Of a stretch of DNA of 64,000 bases, positions 19,041 through 31,131 are shown in pieces. The position numbers and the translations under genes were made by a program. The stretch lies in the NCBI RefSeq assembly GCF_026686735.1, contig NZ_CP113432.1:4329001-4393000 (forward strand), given 5' to 3'. Within the stretch, counting starts at the first letter, position 1, and every line of letters starts with the position of its first letter. The notes under the pieces were generated by a model that made no database searches, was not told the origin of the DNA, and worked only from the letters and a program-made list of their open reading frames with translations. The DNA is from Pseudomonas triclosanedens. GTDB taxonomy: Bacteria > Pseudomonadota > Gammaproteobacteria > Pseudomonadales > Pseudomonadaceae.

Positions 19041-19484
19041 TCACGCACGCTCGGCGGGCAGCAACGCCCTGCCGTAACCCTCGATGAACTCAGCCGGCAT
19101 GCGCTTGGGCCGGCCACTGGAGAGCTCGATGCAGACGAACGTGGTCTGTGCGCGCAGCAGGGTCGAGGCATCCGAAGGCCGCATCAGTTGGAAGTGCCGG
19201 GTCATCCGCAGGCGCTGATCAGACTCGACGATCCAGGTGCCCAACTGCAACTGGTCGCCCTCATAGGCGGCGGCCAGGTAGTCGATCTCATGGCGCACCA
19301 CGGCCATCGCCCGGTCCAGCCGGCGATACTCGGCCAGATCCAGCCCCAGGCTCTGCGAATGGCGCCAGGCACAACGCTCCAGCCAACTGACGTAGACCGC
19401 ATTGTTGGCATGCCCCAGACCGTCGATATCCTCGGGCTTGACCTCGATATCGATGACAAAGGGATCGGGTAGCTGCCAACTCAT
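19041..19484 (-). CDS. Hotdog-fold acyl-CoA thioesterase (4HBT/YbgC type)
   Basis: A 147-residue single hotdog domain. The conserved motif DIDGLGHANNAVYVSWLE holds the active-site Asp/Asn typical of the 4-hydroxybenzoyl-CoA thioesterase family. These enzymes hydrolyse acyl-CoA or aryl-CoA thioesters; the substrate is not evident here. The start codon overlaps the aldolase stop by the four bases ATGA, indicating translational coupling with the upstream KDPG-aldolase-type gene. Confidence 0.88.
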   Translation of the reverse strand: MSWQLPDPFVIDIEVKPEDIDGLGHANNAVYVSWLERCAWRHSQSLGLDLAEYRRLDRAMAVVRHEIDYLAAAYEGDQLQLGTWIVESDQRLRMTRHFQLMRPSDASTLLRAQTTFVCIELSSGRPKRMPAEFIEGYGRALLPAERA

Positions 19485-20131
19485 GCGGAGTGCTCCAGGC
19501 TTGCGGCCAGATCGCGTGCTTCGATGGCCAGTTGAGTGATCTGGTCCCAGGCGCGGGCGCGTACCAGGCTGGGCGGTGCGATCCAGGTGCCGCCCACACA
19601 GGCAACATTGGGCAGCCTGAGGACGTTGAGCAGATTTTCCTGGGTGATCCCCCCGGTCGGGCAGAAACGAATTCCGGTGAACGGCCCCTTCAGGCTCTTG
19701 AGCATCTTCACCGCACCGGTGCCGTTGGCCGGGAACAGCTTCAGCGAACGGTAACCGTACTCCAGCGCCACCAGCACCTCGGACGGCGTCATCACGCCTG
19801 GCAGGAAGGGCATCTTCGCGTCTTCAGCAGCCGCTACCAGGCGTGGCGTGCAACCCGGACTGACAGCGAACTGGGCACCGGCGTCGCGCGCTTCCTGGAA
19901 CTGTTCGGTGTGAATCAGGGTGCCGGCGCCAAGAATCGCCTCGGGCAGCTCGCGGCGGATTTCCACCAGCGCATCCAGGGCTTGCGGGGTTCGCAAGGTG
20001 ATTTCCATCACCCGCACGCCGCCAGCGAATAGCGCCCGAGCCAAGTCAGCCGCCAGCGCCACGTCATCGATCACCAGAACCGGCATTACCGGGCGCGCCT
20101 GCTGCAGCACCCAATCCATCGACAGACTCAT
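19481..20131 (-). CDS. KDPG/KHG aldolase family protein, first copy
   Basis: A 216-residue class I aldolase of the Eda family, which cleaves 2-keto-3-deoxy-6-phosphogluconate or 4-hydroxy-2-oxoglutarate. The catalytic Glu43 (VMEITLRTPQAL) and Schiff-base Lys131 (SLKLFPANGTG) are present, as is the phosphate loop CPTGGI. The start at 20131 has a GGGGGGTG element; the open frame continues upstream without similarity. A second Eda is encoded with zwf-pgl at 43590. This copy lies away from sugar genes and is coupled to a thioesterase, so it may serve another oxo-acid. Which copy carries the main pathway flux is inferred from context only. Confidence 0.88.
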   Translation of the reverse strand: MSLSMDWVLQQARPVMPVLVIDDVALAADLARALFAGGVRVMEITLRTPQALDALVEIRRELPEAILGAGTLIHTEQFQEARDAGAQFAVSPGCTPRLVAAAEDAKMPFLPGVMTPSEVLVALEYGYRSLKLFPANGTGAVKMLKSLKGPFTGIRFCPTGGITQENLLNVLRLPNVACVGGTWIAPPSLVRARAWDQITQLAIEARDLAASLEHSA

Positions 20132-20285
20132 TTCACCCCCCAATTCAACCACCGACCGTGCGCCAGGTTCGCGCTCCGGGGTGCCCGGCAGTCTACGCCA
20201 CCCCGCCGGCACTGACGACCCGCAGAGTACAGCCGGGCAACGAAAACGGCGGTCCAGGACCGCCGTCTCGACAAAGGTTTGCCGC

Positions 20286-21125
20286 TCAGGACGCCAAGGC
20301 GAATACCATCGGCTGCTCGGCATTTTCCAGCAGCTCAAGGACGGCCTCGCTCAACGCCGAATCGGACAGCAGGCGATGGTGCCCGCCAGCCGGAAGACGC
20401 AGCAGCCGGCTATTCGCCCAGCTCGTATGGATTGCCTGCGCCTCGCTGACCGGCACCTTCGGATCATCGTCGGCATGCACCACCAATCCCGGAATACTCA
20501 ACTGGTAGCGCGCGACGTCGAGCTGCTTGACTGGCATGCCCGCCTGACGCTCAACCCTGCGAATGAAGCGCGAGCGCGCTTCCGGCGGCAGGCCGACAAA
20601 ATCGGCGAATCTGCGTAGCACCGAGATCACCTTGGCGGGGGCGGAGATCGTCACCAGGGCATCGGTCCGCAACCCCATCTGGGTCGCCAGCAAGGCACTG
20701 GCGCCACCCATCGAGTGACCGATCACGGCCCGCAGCGGCGGCAGCTCGGCGGCCGCCTCCAGCAAGGCGCGGGCGAACAGCACCGGATCGGCCTCAAGAC
20801 CAGGTGAGCGGCCATGAGCCGGGCCGTCCAGAGCCACCACGCCGTAGCCGGCGCCGACCAGGTTCTCGATCAGTGCCGCGAACTGGGTCGGCCTACCTTC
20901 CCAGCCGTGCATCAGCAGCACCGCCGGGCCGTCGCCCCAGCGCAGTGCTGAGAGGCCGAAACGCAGAGTGATCCGCTCGGAACTGGCCAGCAACGGCAAT
21001 TCCCAATCGCGCGGCGGATGTTCCCGAGGCGTCATGAACACCTCGCGCATGCGGTCGGCGGCCCACTGCGGAGCGATTCGCCCCAGAGTGGCATTGATAC
21101 CTCTAACCCAGGCCAGGCTGCTCAT
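20286..21125 (-). CDS. Alpha/beta hydrolase
   Basis: A 279-residue alpha/beta hydrolase. The oxyanion region reads LLMHGWEGRP, and the nucleophile Ser138 lies in the elbow VIGHSMGGASALL. An acid residue follows (VVHADDDPKVP), and the histidine is in the C-terminal GGHHRLL. No signal peptide is seen, so it is cytoplasmic. The natural ester is unknown. It sits 12 bases after the TetR gene in the same direction, so it is probably the gene that regulator controls. Confidence 0.85.
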   Translation of the reverse strand: MSSLAWVRGINATLGRIAPQWAADRMREVFMTPREHPPRDWELPLLASSERITLRFGLSALRWGDGPAVLLMHGWEGRPTQFAALIENLVGAGYGVVALDGPAHGRSPGLEADPVLFARALLEAAAELPPLRAVIGHSMGGASALLATQMGLRTDALVTISAPAKVISVLRRFADFVGLPPEARSRFIRRVERQAGMPVKQLDVARYQLSIPGLVVHADDDPKVPVSEAQAIHTSWANSRLLRLPAGGHHRLLSDSALSEAVLELLENAEQPMVFALAS

Positions 21126-21137
21126 TCCAGCACCTCC

Positions 21138-21677
21138 TCAGATCACCGCCTTCTTCGCGGCACGCAGGACACGATCGGACAGGTCGCTCGTCCCGAGGGC
21201 ACGAGCCAGGGCCAGTCCGCCAATCATCAGAGCCATATCGCTCAACACGGCATCGATCTCTTCCGGACGCCCCGCGAGGTCCGCCACCATCAGTTCGACG
21301 TGCTCGACCAGCGCATCGCGGAAACCATCCGGCAAGTGCGCCACCTCGCTCAACGAGCTGGGAATGGGGCAGCCGTCGCTCTCGCTGTCACGGTGTTTGC
21401 GCGAGAGGTAGAAGGCCGCTGCCAATGCCCGGCGCTCGGCGAAAGAAAGGGCCGGGTCGAAAGTCTTCAGACCGGCACGGCGCCTGGCCAGCAGTTCGCG
21501 GAAAGCTTCGAGCATCATCGCGTCCTTGCTTTCGAAGTGCGCATAGAAGCCACCGACCGTCAGCCCCGCCGCCGCCATCACCTCACCCACGCTGGGGTCG
21601 ACAGGACCACGCTTGAGCAGCGCGCTGGTAGCGGAGGAAAGAATGCGTTCGCGGGTCTGGGCTTTCTTGTCGCTCAT
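21138..21677 (-). CDS. TetR-family repressor
   Basis: A 179-residue regulator. The N-terminal helix-turn-helix runs from TRERILSSATSALL through DPSVGEVMAAAGLTVGGFYAHFESKD, the typical TetR signature. The C-terminal ligand domain is not informative. It forms a likely operon with the hydrolase downstream, and a 20-base palindrome just upstream of its start looks like its own operator, so autorepression is expected. The inducer is unknown. Confidence 0.9.
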   Translation of the reverse strand: MSDKKAQTRERILSSATSALLKRGPVDPSVGEVMAAAGLTVGGFYAHFESKDAMMLEAFRELLARRRAGLKTFDPALSFAERRALAAAFYLSRKHRDSESDGCPIPSSLSEVAHLPDGFRDALVEHVELMVADLAGRPEEIDAVLSDMALMIGGLALARALGTSDLSDRVLRAAKKAVI

Positions 21678-21690
21678 GTCAGCGCTCCAA

Positions 21691-21710
21691 AATATTATGA
21701 ACAGAATATT
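21691..21710. promoter_or_regulatory. Palindromic operator upstream of the TetR gene
   Basis: AATATTATGAACAGAATATT is a 20-base inverted repeat matching its complement at 16 positions. It lies 14 bases before the TetR start and overlaps AT-rich promoter-like sequence. Size and place fit an autoregulatory TetR site. Confidence 0.65.
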
Positions 21711-21780
21711 ATTCCCATAATAAATTTCGGCAAGCCGAAAGCACGACCGCTGGTCGGGGGGATTCTTCAGGGGCAGAAAA

Positions 21781-21812
21781 ACAAAAGGGCCACTCGAAAA
21801 CTGAGTGGCCCT
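21781..21812 (-). terminator. Terminator of the tRNA operon
   Basis: A nine-pair stem (21787-21795 with 21803-21811) is followed on the minus strand by TTTTGTTTTT, just past the last tRNA-Glu. Confidence 0.9.
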
Positions 21813-21836
21813 ATAGGCACCGCAGAGCGGTAAAAA

Positions 21837-21912
21837 TGGCGTCCCCTAGGGGACTCGAACCCCTGTTACCGCCGTGAAAGGGCGGTGTCCTAGGCCACTA
21901 GACGAAGGGGAC
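21837..21912 (-). tRNA. tRNA-Glu (UUC), second copy in operon
   Basis: 76 bases with encoded CCA. The acceptor GTCCCCT pairs with AGGGGAC and the anticodon loop reads CTTTCAC with anticodon TTC. It is identical to the copy at 22089 and is the last gene of the operon. Confidence 0.98.
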
Positions 21913-21968
21913 ATATCCTTCGAAGAAATCCGCTCTGGCGGATTCTGGCTTCATCCCGAACGGGAATT

Positions 21969-22044
<76 letters not shown>

Positions 22045-22088
22045 AGATGACTCTGGCTGACGATGCGAACACATCGTCGCTGGATAAG

Positions 22089-22164
22089 TGGCGTCCCCTA
22101 GGGGACTCGAACCCCTGTTACCGCCGTGAAAGGGCGGTGTCCTAGGCCACTAGACGAAGGGGAC
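22089..22164 (-). tRNA. tRNA-Glu (UUC), first copy in operon
   Basis: 76 bases, identical to the copy at 21837, with anticodon TTC. Second gene of the Ala-Glu-Ala-Glu transcript. Confidence 0.98.
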
Positions 22165-22215
22165 GCAAACCTTCGATTTCAGTCTTGCCAGGACAGACAA
22201 GACCTACTGGTAATT

Positions 22216-22291
<76 letters not shown>

Positions 22292-22344
22292 AAAGTACCG
22301 CTGGATCGTCTCGCCCCGTGGTGTTCGTCGCGAGAACGGGGCGC

Positions 22345-22373
22345 ATCTTAAGAGCGACCCGCCACCCTGTCAA
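22345..22373 (-). promoter_or_regulatory. Sigma-70 promoter of the tRNA operon
   Basis: On the minus strand a consensus -35 TTGACA (22368-22373), a 17-base spacer and -10 TAAGAT (22345-22350) are followed by the GC-rich discriminator GCGCCCCG. A strong promoter with this discriminator is typical of stringently controlled stable-RNA operons. Confidence 0.9.
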
Positions 22374-22442
22374 CAGAATTTTTCACTGGAGGTGAAAAAA
22401 TTTTACCGCAAGAACAATCACTTACCCTCCCCTACAGAGAAA

Positions 22443-22465
22443 ACGACCCGCACTAGGCGGGTCGT
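22443..22465 (-). terminator. Terminator of gltX
   Basis: A nine-pair stem (22443-22451 with 22457-22465) is followed on the minus strand by TTTTCT, 26 bases past the gltX stop. Confidence 0.85.
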
Positions 22466-22490
22466 GATTCCACTGTAGGACGCTTCAGCC

Positions 22491-23975
22491 TTAGCTGCCA
22501 ATGGCGTCGCGGATCTTTTCCCACTCCTTGGCTTCCTTCTTCGAAGCCCCGCCCAGCAGTTCCAGCGCCTGGCGCAAACGGTAGCGCGACAGGTCGGCAC
22601 CGAGGATTTCCATCGCATCCAGCACCGATACCGAACTGGCCTGCCCAGTGATCGCCGGGAACATCAGCGGCATCACATCGCGCAGCTTCAGGCCCAGATG
22701 CTCGGCCACGGCCTGGATGGTCGAGGTGATCCGCTCCTTCTCCCACTGGCGCAGCGCTTCGAGCTTCCACAACACCAATTGCAGAATCTGGCGCACCTGG
22801 GTTGCATCGAGCTTCTTGTGCTCGAACAGCTTGGCGTCCAACTGCACACCGCCGCTGAAGAAGAAACCGGCCAGCGGTGCGATCTGACTGAAGTTCTCCA
22901 CACGACCTTGCACATGTGGCGCGATCTTCATCAGGTACTCGGGGTTGAGCGCCCACTTCTGCACTTCCTTCGCAAAGTCCTCGACGGACAACTCGCGAAT
23001 CCACTGGCCGTTAAGCCAGGAGAGTTTCTCGATATCGAAGATCGGGCCGCCCAGCGACACGCGCGACAAATCGAAGTGCTCGATCATTTCCGCCAGGCTG
23101 AACTTCTCGCGCTCGTCGGGCATGGACCAGCCCATCCGGCCGAGGTAGTTCAGCAACGCCTGGGGCAACAGGCCCATGCGTTCGTAGAAGGTGATGGAGG
23201 TGGGGTTCTTGCGCTTGGAGAGCTTGCTCTTGTCCGGGTTGCGCAGCAGCGGCATGTAGCAGAGCACCGGCTGCTCCCAGCCAAAGTACTCGTACAACTT
23301 GATCAGCTTGGGCGCCGAGGGCAGCCACTCTTCACCACGCAGGACGTGGGTGATGCCCATCAGGTGATCGTCGACCACATTGGCCAGGAAGTAGGTGGGC
23401 AGCCCGTCGGCCTTCATCAGCACCTGCATGTCCATGCGGTCCCACGGGATTTCCACGTTGCCGCGAAGCATGTCCGGTACCACGCAGACGCCCTCGGTCG
23501 GCACCTTCATGCGCACCACATGGGATTCGCCGGCGGCGATGCGCCTGGCAGACTCCACCCTGGGCAGATGCATGCAGTGGCCGTCGTAGCGCGGGGTTTC
23601 CTTGCGCGCCTGCTGCTCGGCGCGTACTGCGTCGAGACGCTCGGCGGAGCAGAAGCAGGGGAAGGCATGCCCTTTCTCCACCAGCTCGTCGCAGTACTGC
23701 TTGTAGATGGCGCCACGCTCGCTCTGGCGATACGGGCCATGCGGGCCACCGACATCCGGGCCTTCATCCCACTCGATCCCCAGCCAGCGCAGCGCGTCGA
23801 AGATCTGCTGTTCAGATTCGCGGGTCGAGCGCACCTGGTCGGTATCCTCGATACGCAGAATGAACTGACCGCCGTGCTGGCGGGCAAAGCAGAGGTTGAA
23901 CAGCGCGATATACGCGGTGCCGACGTGCGGGTCGCCGGTGGGGGACGGCGCGATACGGGTGCGGACTGTGGTCAT
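22491..23975 (-). CDS. gltX: Glutamyl-tRNA synthetase GltX
   Basis: GltX charges tRNA-Glu; two of its substrate genes lie directly downstream. The 494-residue class I synthetase starts [16 protein letters not shown] at 23975, the family start, although the frame is open 31 codons further. The HIGH-equivalent is DPHVGTAY and the KMSKS-equivalent is SKLSKRKNP. The anticodon-binding C-terminal domain is complete. The usual gltX-tRNA order of Pseudomonas is conserved. Confidence 0.97.
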   Translation of the reverse strand: MTTVRTRIAPSPTGDPHVGTAYIALFNLCFARQHGGQFILRIEDTDQVRSTRESEQQIFDALRWLGIEWDEGPDVGGPHGPYRQSERGAIYKQYCDELVEKGHAFPCFCSAERLDAVRAEQQARKETPRYDGHCMHLPRVESARRIAAGESHVVRMKVPTEGVCVVPDMLRGNVEIPWDRMDMQVLMKADGLPTYFLANVVDDHLMGITHVLRGEEWLPSAPKLIKLYEYFGWEQPVLCYMPLLRNPDKSKLSKRKNPTSITFYERMGLLPQALLNYLGRMGWSMPDEREKFSLAEMIEHFDLSRVSLGGPIFDIEKLSWLNGQWIRELSVEDFAKEVQKWALNPEYLMKIAPHVQGRVENFSQIAPLAGFFFSGGVQLDAKLFEHKKLDATQVRQILQLVLWKLEALRQWEKERITSTIQAVAEHLGLKLRDVMPLMFPAITGQASSVSVLDAMEILGADLSRYRLRQALELLGGASKKEAKEWEKIRDAIGS

Positions 23976-24022
23976 GAAGGCTCTCATGTGAAACGGTGAG
24001 GACAGCGCGCCGGGACACGCGC

Positions 24023-24943
24023 TCATGGACGGGATGTTATCAGGCGGGCCGCCCCCGGCTCCAGCCAACGCTCCGCATCGGTCGGAAGGTTGTGGATCAG
24101 GAAGTCGAGGAATGCCTTGACCTTCATCGCCTGGAAGCGCCGCGACGGATAGACCGCATACAGTTCACCAACCGGCAGTTGTACCTGCGGCAGCAGGCGC
24201 ACCAGGCTGCCATTGGCCAGTTGCTCGTCGACGATCAGCTCCGGCAGCGACGCAATACCCGCGCCGGCCAGCACTGCCTCGCGGGCGAAGGTAATGTTGT
24301 TACACGACAGCACCCGGTGGCAGGGGATGGTTTCGCCACGCAGCGGCCAGTAGCGCTGGGAATCGGCCTGGAGCAACACGGCACGATGGCCGGCGAGTTC
24401 CTCGACCTGGTGCGGATGACCATGCAGCCTGAGGTACTCCGGACTGGCGCACAGGCAGCGATTGGTAAGCAGCATGCGCCGTGCGATCAGCGTTGAGTCT
24501 TCCGGCTGGCCCACCATGATGACGATGTCCACCCCCTCCTCCAGCGGGTCGACCGCTCGCGAGGTGAGCTCGACTTCGGCAGTGATCTGCGGGTACAGCC
24601 CCATGAAGTCGCCGAGCACCTTCGCCAGGTACATCTGCCCGAACTCGATCGGCGCCGTGATCCGCAAGAGCCCCGATGGCGCCTGCTGCAACTGCATCAC
24701 CGCCTGCTCGGCTTCGGCGAAGTCGTGCATGATCTGCCGGCAGCGATCGTAGTAGGCCTGGCCGACTTCGGTAAGGCGCAACTTGCGGGTCGTGCGATTG
24801 ATCAGCCGGACCCCGAGGCGCTCTTCGAGCAGGACAATGCGCCGGCTGACCGTGGACTTCTGCATGCCCAGGCTCTGCGCCGCCTGGGTGAAACTGTGCA
24901 GCTCGACCACGCGGGTAAAGATCAGCGCATCATCCAGCCCCAT
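24023..24943 (-). CDS. LysR-family regulator divergent from an efflux pair
   Basis: A 306-residue LysR protein of the CrgA/AaeR-like group. The helix-turn-helix covers [20 protein letters not shown] and [19 protein letters not shown], and the effector domain follows from about residue 90. It is divergent from the EmrA-like gene with a 109-base gap, so it probably controls the pump. The ligand is unknown. Confidence 0.88.
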   Translation of the reverse strand: MGLDDALIFTRVVELHSFTQAAQSLGMQKSTVSRRIVLLEERLGVRLINRTTRKLRLTEVGQAYYDRCRQIMHDFAEAEQAVMQLQQAPSGLLRITAPIEFGQMYLAKVLGDFMGLYPQITAEVELTSRAVDPLEEGVDIVIMVGQPEDSTLIARRMLLTNRCLCASPEYLRLHGHPHQVEELAGHRAVLLQADSQRYWPLRGETIPCHRVLSCNNITFAREAVLAGAGIASLPELIVDEQLANGSLVRLLPQVQLPVGELYAVYPSRRFQAMKVKAFLDFLIHNLPTDAERWLEPGAARLITSRP

Positions 24944-25052
24944 GATTGTTCCCTATAAGCAACAAAGTTTCCGAAGTGTAGCGGCTACGTGCTGCCACGG
25001 AACACTGTTACATTGGCAAACATTTTTCTGCCGACCAAACGCTCGTTTACCT

Positions 25053-26087
25053 ATGCCAGCCCAACTGCAACGTCGCCTGACCATCTTCTTCGTCATCCTT
25101 GCGGTGATCGCCCTCGCCGTCCTCGCGCGCTGGTACTTCGTCGGCCGCTTCGTCGAAGCCACCGACAATGCCTATGTCCAGGGCGAGATAACGCGCATCG
25201 CCAGCCAGCTCGGCGCCCGCATTGATGAGGTGCTGGTGCAGGATAACCAGCACGTCGAGAAAGGCCAGTTGCTGGTCAAGCTGGAAGCCGACGATTTCAA
25301 ACTGGCGCTTGATCGCGCCAGGGCCACCCTTGCCACCCGCGAGGCAGAGCTGGCGCAGGCGCGCAGCAAGCTCAAGGGTCAATCGAGCATGATCGCGGCC
25401 AGCGAGGCCGATGTGAACGCCAGCCAGGCCACCCTCGGCCGGGCGGAAGTTGACCTCAGCCGCGCCCAGGCGCTGCGCAAGCCCGGCTACGTTTCGGAAG
25501 AGCGCGTCACAACACTGACCGCCGATTCCAATGTGGCGCGCTCCCAGGTTGCCAAAGCCCGTGCCGATCTGCAGGCCCAGCACATCCAGCGCGATACCCT
25601 GGCTACTGATATCCAGCGCCTGCAGGCCCAGATCGAAGGCGCCCGCGCCGACGTCGCACAGGCCGAGATCAACCTGGCGCGCACCGAAATCCGCGCCCCG
25701 GTGAGCGGTCTGATCGGCCAGCGCAATGCGCGCATCGGCCAGTATGTGCAGGTCGGGACCCAATTGCTGTCACTGGTTCCCGACGACGGCATCTGGATCC
25801 AGGCGAACTTCAAGGAAACCCAGATCGGCCGTATGCGTCCGGGCCAGAAAGCGCGCCTGGTATTCGACTCGTTCCCCGACACCCCTATCGATGGCCAGGT
25901 GCAGAGCCTGTTCGCCGCTTCCGGCGCGCAGTTCAGCCTGCTGCCGCCCGACAACGCCACCGGCAACTTCACCAAGGTGGTACAGCGCATCCCGGTGAAG
26001 ATCACTTTCACCGATGACAATCCGCTCAAGGGCCTGATCCGCCCCGGCATGTCGGTCGAGGCCGAGGTCGCCCTGCGTGAGCGCTGA
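25053..26087 (+). CDS. EmrA-type membrane fusion protein (HlyD family)
   Basis: A periplasmic adaptor for drug efflux: 344 residues with one N-terminal membrane helix (FFVILAVIALAVLARWYFV), then biotinyl-lipoyl-like halves (VQDNQHVEKGQLLVKLEADD), a long alpha-hairpin of about 90 residues and a beta-barrel part (TEIRAPVSGLIGQRNARIGQ). The start at 25053 is preferred because the membrane helix begins 12 residues later; the long upstream frame has no similarity. The stop overlaps the start of the MFS gene by 11 bases, so both are translated as a unit. No outer-membrane channel gene is nearby, so an OprM/TolC-type protein elsewhere is needed. Confidence 0.92.
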   Translation: MPAQLQRRLTIFFVILAVIALAVLARWYFVGRFVEATDNAYVQGEITRIASQLGARIDEVLVQDNQHVEKGQLLVKLEADDFKLALDRARATLATREAELAQARSKLKGQSSMIAASEADVNASQATLGRAEVDLSRAQALRKPGYVSEERVTTLTADSNVARSQVAKARADLQAQHIQRDTLATDIQRLQAQIEGARADVAQAEINLARTEIRAPVSGLIGQRNARIGQYVQVGTQLLSLVPDDGIWIQANFKETQIGRMRPGQKARLVFDSFPDTPIDGQVQSLFAASGAQFSLLPPDNATGNFTKVVQRIPVKITFTDDNPLKGLIRPGMSVEAEVALRER

Positions 26088-27636
26088 TGCCCTGGTGCGG
26101 CCGGTCGGGGAACCGACTCGCCGCGACTGGATCGCCGTATTCAGCGCCATGCTCGGCGCCTTCATGGCGGTCCTCGACATCCAGATCACCAACTCCTCAC
26201 TGAAAGACATCCAGGGCGCGCTGGCCGCCACCCTGGAGGAAGGCTCGTGGATTTCCACTTCCTATCTGGTGGCGGAAATCATCATGATCCCGCTCACCGC
26301 CTGGCTGGTGCAGTTGCTCTCAGCACGCCGACTGGCCTGGATGATCTCCGTCGGCTTCCTGTTCTCCTCGCTGCTCTGCTCGTTCGCCTGGAACCTGGAG
26401 AGCATGATCGTGTTCCGCGCCATGCAGGGTTTCACCGGCGGCGCGCTGATCCCACTAGCCTTCACCCTGGCACTGATCAAACTGCCGGAACACCATCGCC
26501 CCAAGGGCATGGCGTTGTTCGCCATCACCGCCACCTTCGCGCCGTCGATTGGCCCAACCCTGGGCGGCTGGCTGACCGAAAACTTCGGCTGGGAATACAT
26601 CTTCTACATCAACATCCCGCCAGGCCTGCTGATGATCGCCGGCCTGCTCTATGGCCTGGAGAAGAAGCCACCACACTGGGAACTGCTCAAGAGCACCGAC
26701 TACGCTGGCATCGTCACGATGGCCATCGGCCTGGGCTGCCTGCAGGTGTTCCTGGAAGAAGGCCACCGCAAAGACTGGCTGGAATCCAGCCTGATCGTCA
26801 GCCTCGGCAGCATCGCACTGGTAAGCCTGATCCTGTTCGTGATCCTGCAGACCTCACGCCCCAACCCGCTGATCAACCTGGGCATCCTGCGTAACCGCAA
26901 CTTCGGGCTGTCGAGCATATCCAGCATCGGTCTGGGCATGGGGCTGTACGGCTCGATCTACGTGCTGCCGCTGTACCTGGCACAGATCCAGGGCTACAAC
27001 GCCATGCAGATCGGTGAGGTGATCATGTGGATGGGTGTACCACAGCTCTTCCTCATCCCGCTGATTCCGAAGCTGATGAAGATCATCGAACCGCGCCTGC
27101 TCTGCGCCCTGGGCTTCGGCCTGTTCGGCCTGGCCAGTTTCTGCTCCGGCGTGCTCAACCCGGACTTCGCCGGCCCGCAGTTCAACCAGATCCAGCTATT
27201 GCGCGCGCTCGGCCAGCCGATGGTGATGGTCACCATCTCGCTGATCGCCACGGTTTACCTGCAGCCACAGGACGCAGGCTCGGCTTCCAGTCTGTTCAAC
27301 ATCCTGCGCAACCTTGGCGGCGCCATCGGCATCGCACTGCTGGCGACCCTTCTGGATAGCCGCGCCAAGGTCTACTACGACTATCTGCGCGAAGCCGTGG
27401 TGCCAGTGAACGGCGCGGTGGATGAGCGCCTGGCACAGCTCACTTCGCAGTTGGGTACGCAGCAGGCGGCGCTGGGCAAGATCAGCGAAATCGTCCACCA
27501 GCAAGCGGCGATCATGGCCTATAACGACGCATTCCATGCCATCGGCATCGTCCTGGCGGTCAGCATGGTGGCAGTCCTGCTCACCCGTCCGCTGCCGGCA
27601 GGTATGGGTGCTGGAGCGGGAGCCGGGGCGCACTGA
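26077..27636 (+). CDS. EmrB/DHA2-type MFS multidrug exporter
   Basis: A 519-residue proton-driven exporter with about 14 membrane helices, as in the DHA2 family. The first helix contains MLGAFMAVLDIQITNSSL, the family motif with an acidic residue. Motif C-like sequence lies in GPTLGGWLTENFGWEYIFYI. It forms a tripartite-type pump with the overlapping adaptor gene. The substrates are not predictable; hydrophobic or aromatic drugs are typical of the family. Confidence 0.93.
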   Translation: MSADALVRPVGEPTRRDWIAVFSAMLGAFMAVLDIQITNSSLKDIQGALAATLEEGSWISTSYLVAEIIMIPLTAWLVQLLSARRLAWMISVGFLFSSLLCSFAWNLESMIVFRAMQGFTGGALIPLAFTLALIKLPEHHRPKGMALFAITATFAPSIGPTLGGWLTENFGWEYIFYINIPPGLLMIAGLLYGLEKKPPHWELLKSTDYAGIVTMAIGLGCLQVFLEEGHRKDWLESSLIVSLGSIALVSLILFVILQTSRPNPLINLGILRNRNFGLSSISSIGLGMGLYGSIYVLPLYLAQIQGYNAMQIGEVIMWMGVPQLFLIPLIPKLMKIIEPRLLCALGFGLFGLASFCSGVLNPDFAGPQFNQIQLLRALGQPMVMVTISLIATVYLQPQDAGSASSLFNILRNLGGAIGIALLATLLDSRAKVYYDYLREAVVPVNGAVDERLAQLTSQLGTQQAALGKISEIVHQQAAIMAYNDAFHAIGIVLAVSMVAVLLTRPLPAGMGAGAGAGAH

Positions 27637-27665
27637 GCGCCCAGCTCCCCTGTGCGGGCACAGAA

Positions 27666-29681
<2,016 letters not shown>

Positions 29682-29864
29682 GAGAACCTCGCGTTGGCGT
29701 GTGACGCTTCGGTGGCTAAAGCGTCTTACCAGTCGAAAGCATGCGCGATCAACTCGCCGCCTGCCACTGAGGGCTATATAATACCGGCCCGTCGACGCAT
29801 CCCCCAGCGCCGTGAGCGGTGGGATGCAATTGCACTTCACTCCCGCCTTAGAGCTGCTGCCAAA

Positions 29865-31061
29865 ATGAGTCTGTTCTCCGCTGTCGAAATGGCCCCCCGC
29901 GACCCCATCCTGGGCCTGAACGAAGCCTTCAACGCCGATACCCGTCCGGGCAAGATCAACCTGGGCGTGGGTGTGTACTACAACGAGGAAGGTCGTCTCC
30001 CGTTGCTGCGCGCCGTACAGGCCGCGGAGAAAGCCCGCATCGAGGCCCATGCCCCGCGCGGATATCTGCCGATCGAAGGCATCGCTGCCTACGACCAGGG
30101 CGTGCAGAAACTGCTGTTCGGCGCTGATTCCGAACTGCTGGCCGAAGGCCGTGTAGTCACTACCCAGGCTGTCGGCGGCACTGGCGCCTTGAAGACTGGC
30201 GCCGACTTCCTCAAGCGCCTGCTGCCCAACGCCACCGTCGCCATCAGCGACCCGAGCTGGGAAAACCACCGCGCCCTGTTCGAAGCCGCTGGCTTCCCGG
30301 TGCAGAACTACCGCTACTACGACGCAGCCACCCACGGCGTGAACCGCGCCGGCCTGCTGGAAGACCTGAACGCCCTGCCGTCGCAGTCCATCGTCGTGCT
30401 GCATGCCTGCTGCCACAACCCCACCGGTGTCGACCTGAGCATGGACGACTGGAGACAGGTTCTCGATGTGCTCAAGGCCAAGGGCCACGTGCCGTTCCTC
30501 GACATCGCCTACCAAGGCTTCGGCGACGGCATCGACGAAGACGCCGCAGCAGTGCGCCTGTTCGCCAAGTCGGGCCTGAACTTCTTCGTTTCCAGCTCCT
30601 TCTCCAAATCGTTCTCGCTGTATGGCGAACGTGTTGGCGCACTGTCGGTCGTGACCAACAGCCGCGAGGAGTCCGGCCGTGTCCTGTCCCAGGTCAAGCG
30701 CGTGATCCGCACCAACTACTCCAACCCGCCGACCCACGGCGCCAGCGTCGTTGCCTCCGTGCTCAACAGCCCGGAACTGCGCGCCATGTGGGAAGACGAG
30801 CTGGGCGAAATGCGTGGCCGGATCCGCACCATGCGCGAAGCAATGGTTGCCCAACTGGCCGCCCAGGGCGCCAAGCGCGACTTCGGCTTCGTTGCCCAGC
30901 AGCGCGGCATGTTCTCCTACTCCGGCCTGACCGCCGAGCAGGTGGAGCGCCTGAAGGACGAGTTCGGCATCTACGCGGTAGGCACTGGCCGCATCTGCGT
31001 TGCAGCGCTGAACAATGGCAACCTGGACACCGTTACTCGCGCCATCACCCAGGTTCTGTAA
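29865..31061 (+). CDS. Aromatic amino-acid/aspartate aminotransferase
   Basis: A 398-residue PLP-dependent class I transaminase of the AspC/TyrB group, moving amino groups between aspartate or aromatic amino acids and 2-oxoglutarate. The Schiff-base Lys248 lies in [27 protein letters not shown] and the final RICVAALN arginine are conserved. The start at 29865 gives the family N-terminus [18 protein letters not shown]. It is divergent from uvrB. Whether aspartate or an aromatic acid is preferred is not decidable here. Confidence 0.92.
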   Translation: MSLFSAVEMAPRDPILGLNEAFNADTRPGKINLGVGVYYNEEGRLPLLRAVQAAEKARIEAHAPRGYLPIEGIAAYDQGVQKLLFGADSELLAEGRVVTTQAVGGTGALKTGADFLKRLLPNATVAISDPSWENHRALFEAAGFPVQNYRYYDAATHGVNRAGLLEDLNALPSQSIVVLHACCHNPTGVDLSMDDWRQVLDVLKAKGHVPFLDIAYQGFGDGIDEDAAAVRLFAKSGLNFFVSSSFSKSFSLYGERVGALSVVTNSREESGRVLSQVKRVIRTNYSNPPTHGASVVASVLNSPELRAMWEDELGEMRGRIRTMREAMVAQLAAQGAKRDFGFVAQQRGMFSYSGLTAEQVERLKDEFGIYAVGTGRICVAALNNGNLDTVTRAITQVL

Positions 31062-31069
31062 CAATTTTG

Positions 31070-31107
31070 AGGGGAAGGCACATTCAGAATGTTGACTTCC
31101 CCTTTTT
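31070..31107 (+). terminator. Terminator of the aminotransferase gene
   Basis: AGGGGAAG (31070-31077) pairs with CTTCCCCT (31096-31103) and is followed by a T-run, nine bases after the stop codon. Confidence 0.85.
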
Positions 31108-31131
31108 AATCAGTAAGATACGCCCCGTTGT

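Noticed and set aside
29682..31064. The uvrB frame stays open upstream, giving an apparent 1132-residue protein.
   Set aside because: The extra part is exactly antisense to the aminotransferase gene, has no family motifs, and UvrB homologues start at 29681.
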